The translations under genes and the position numbers were made by a program. From the NCBI GenBank assembly GCA_905233415.1, contig CAJOEX010000014.1:4082-68081 (forward strand): a stretch of DNA of 64,000 nt. The letters are read 5' to 3'. The stretch comes from Paludibacteraceae bacterium. GTDB taxonomy: Bacteria > Bacteroidota > Bacteroidia > Bacteroidales > Paludibacteraceae. The notes under the pieces are model-generated. The model did not search any database. It was not told the origin of the DNA and was given only the letters and a program-made list of their open reading frames with translations. This document shows, one piece after another, positions 62,878 to 64,000 of the stretch; within the stretch, counting starts at the first letter, position 1; each line of letters starts with the position of its first letter.

Positions 62878-64000
62878 TTTCGTTGGCGACAAATATCGCA
62901 TTTCCCGCAGGGTTGAGCATCTGTTTCGCCAAAGTAGCCAGCAAGCACCTGCTCCCGGCAGAACTGCGTTTGCTCGACATACTCAATCATCGCATGAAGG
63001 CGTGCAATGTAATGCTCACGGCGTTCCGCCCAGACATGCTTGGGCAGATAAACCTCCGCCTGCCGCTCCTGCGTCATAGTTATAGCACAGGCAATCGTGC
63101 GTGGCAGGTAGGTGACAATCTTGCGCTGGGCAAGAGAGACAAGTATCTCATGAATGTTGTCGTCCACATCACGAATATATTGTAAGTCTGTAAAGATACC
63201 GGTATATTGACGCATGAGGAATTGTAAAAACTGCTCCTGCGGTTTATTCAGATTGAATTCGTATAATGCTTCGCGAGGGGCATTTATCCGTACCCGAGGT
63301 TGCGTTTCCTGTTCGTCCTGAAAATCAATCCAACCGGCTTGGGAAAGCAGATGGAGAGCAGAATATGTCTGCAAAACGGGCAGGTGCATAACGTGACAGA
63401 GTTCGTCCATATGAAGAGCAAACGTATGGCCAAGACCACTACCCTCGCCTATTTGCAGGAAATCACAAGTATTGTGATAGACTTTGACAACAAAGTCTTC
63501 AGGAGGATAGTTATTGGTAATTCGTTTCAACATTTTTGCGCGATCGTCATTAGCATACAGTGCTACACAGTAAGCCGTTTGACCGTCACGTCCGGCACGA
63601 CCCGCTTCTTGAAAATAACTCTCTATACTGCTTGGAAGATTAAAATGCAACACAAGCCGCACGTCAGGTTTGTCGATGCCCATTCCAAATGCATTCGTAC
63701 ACACCATGATACGGATTTCTCCCTTTTGCCATAAATCCTGATACCTTGCACGATCATTTGGCTCCATACCGGCATGATAAGGTCCGACAGACATTCCGTT
63801 GTCTTTGAGCAGTTGTGCAAGTTCTTCTGTGCGTTTGCGGTTACGAACATAAACGATGGCTGTACCTTGAACAGATTTGATAATATGGAGCAGTTGTTCC
63901 TGTTTTTCTTTATCGTCACGGCAATAACGGACAACATAATTAAGGTTGTTTCGGTGAATAGACTGGCGATAGGTGTTCCATGAGCCCTTTTCATTATTAG
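62874..64000 (-). CDS. RecQ-family ATP-dependent DNA helicase, C-terminal part
   Basis: 375 codons; the frame stays open to the right edge, so the N-terminus (Walker A, DEAH) is outside. Visible: NRKRTEELA, NGMSVGPYHAGM, GMGIDKPDVRLVLHF and QEAGRAGRDGQ (motifs IV-VI), then a RecQ winged-helix region and a zinc motif CREQVL plus CGKCDICRQ. No HRDC domain. Unwinds DNA in repair. A methionine at 63794 is internal, not the start. Confidence 0.93.
   Translation of the reverse strand, partial: NNEKGSWNTYRQSIHRNNLNYVVRYCRDDKEKQEQLLHIIKSVQGTAIVYVRNRKRTEELAQLLKDNGMSVGPYHAGMEPNDRARYQDLWQKGEIRIMVCTNAFGMGIDKPDVRLVLHFNLPSSIESYFQEAGRAGRDGQTAYCVALYANDDRAKMLKRITNNYPPEDFVVKVYHNTCDFLQIGEGSGLGHTFALHMDELCHVMHLPVLQTYSALHLLSQAGWIDFQDEQETQPRVRINAPREALYEFNLNKPQEQFLQFLMRQYTGIFTDLQYIRDVDDNIHEILVSLAQRKIVTYLPRTIACAITMTQERQAEVYLPKHVWAERREHYIARLHAMIEYVEQTQFCREQVLAGYFGETDAQPCGKCDICRQRK

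Noticed and set aside
63623-63994. 123-codon frame at the right edge
   Set aside because: The true recQ frame stays open through this stretch and encodes helicase motifs.

Overview
The window reads as chromosome of an uncultured Bacteroidales bacterium (Bacteroidetes). Evidence: type IX secretion genes (porQ, a 2142-residue cargo with a C-terminal sorting domain), Bacteroidetes-only families (DUF4292, DUF4421, RibBA fusion, VirE-N/DUF3987), meso-diaminopimelate dehydrogenase, no Shine-Dalgarno sequences, and many copies of the Bacteroidetes promoter (-33 TTTG, about 20 nt, -7 TAnnTTTG). The exact genus cannot be read from the sequence. No rRNA, tRNA or CRISPR array was seen.

Layout. 1-6252: start of a Fic-type gene, a Na+/H+ antiporter, then a leftward group of TonB receptor, TetR regulator and acyl-CoA ligase, with a perfect inverted repeat in the ligase promoter that looks like the TetR operator. 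6665-16985: a long rightward operon of tightly packed housekeeping genes (CYTH, mltG, panB, a lipid-kinase homologue, dut, TPR, DUF4292, EnvC-like, FKBP, Rieske-like lipoprotein, rimM, TrmH-type methylase, U32). 17148-19801: leftward porQ-cmk-ispH. 20000-29340: accessory region, AT-rich and full of repeats: a cupin-winged-helix protein among three copies of an inverted-repeat element; a DpnII-like restriction-modification remnant (truncated dam, intact M.DpnA-like methylase) whose middle is occupied by an antitoxin-GNAT toxin pair, a putative endonuclease and a highly structured 215-nt spacer; then a VirE-N/DUF3987 primase-like gene with two small partners, an iteron-like AT-rich spacer and a paralogous pair of small proteins around a small lipoprotein.

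29422-37162: DUF4421 barrel, SLC13 permease, sppA, lpxK and an MsbA-like ABC exporter that lacks the Walker B strand. 37252-45414: one rightward operon joining PglD, PglC and PglE homologues (amino-sugar glycan assembly) to two acyl carrier proteins, ketoreductases (one broken), an adenylating ligase, a FabH-like synthase, a left-handed-helix acyltransferase and an SGNH esterase. This looks like a dedicated route for putting a non-acetyl acyl group on a surface sugar. It ends with add and ftsY. 47496-64000: leftward genes: a His/Trp/Ser-rich secreted protein, ribBA, an LptF/G permease, cdd, ddh, an outer-membrane barrel, the giant T9SS cargo, a low-molecular-weight phosphatase, a large AsmA-like protein and recQ (cut by the window edge).

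A theme runs through the window: short tandem repeats of fixed period. Octamer arrays overlap gene junctions and apparently supply TTG start codons. 11-nt arrays fill five intergenic spacers. In-frame 21-nt and 16-nt arrays lengthen loops in two enzymes. An 87-nt hairpin-bearing element occurs twice inside one coding sequence with compensatory base-pair changes.
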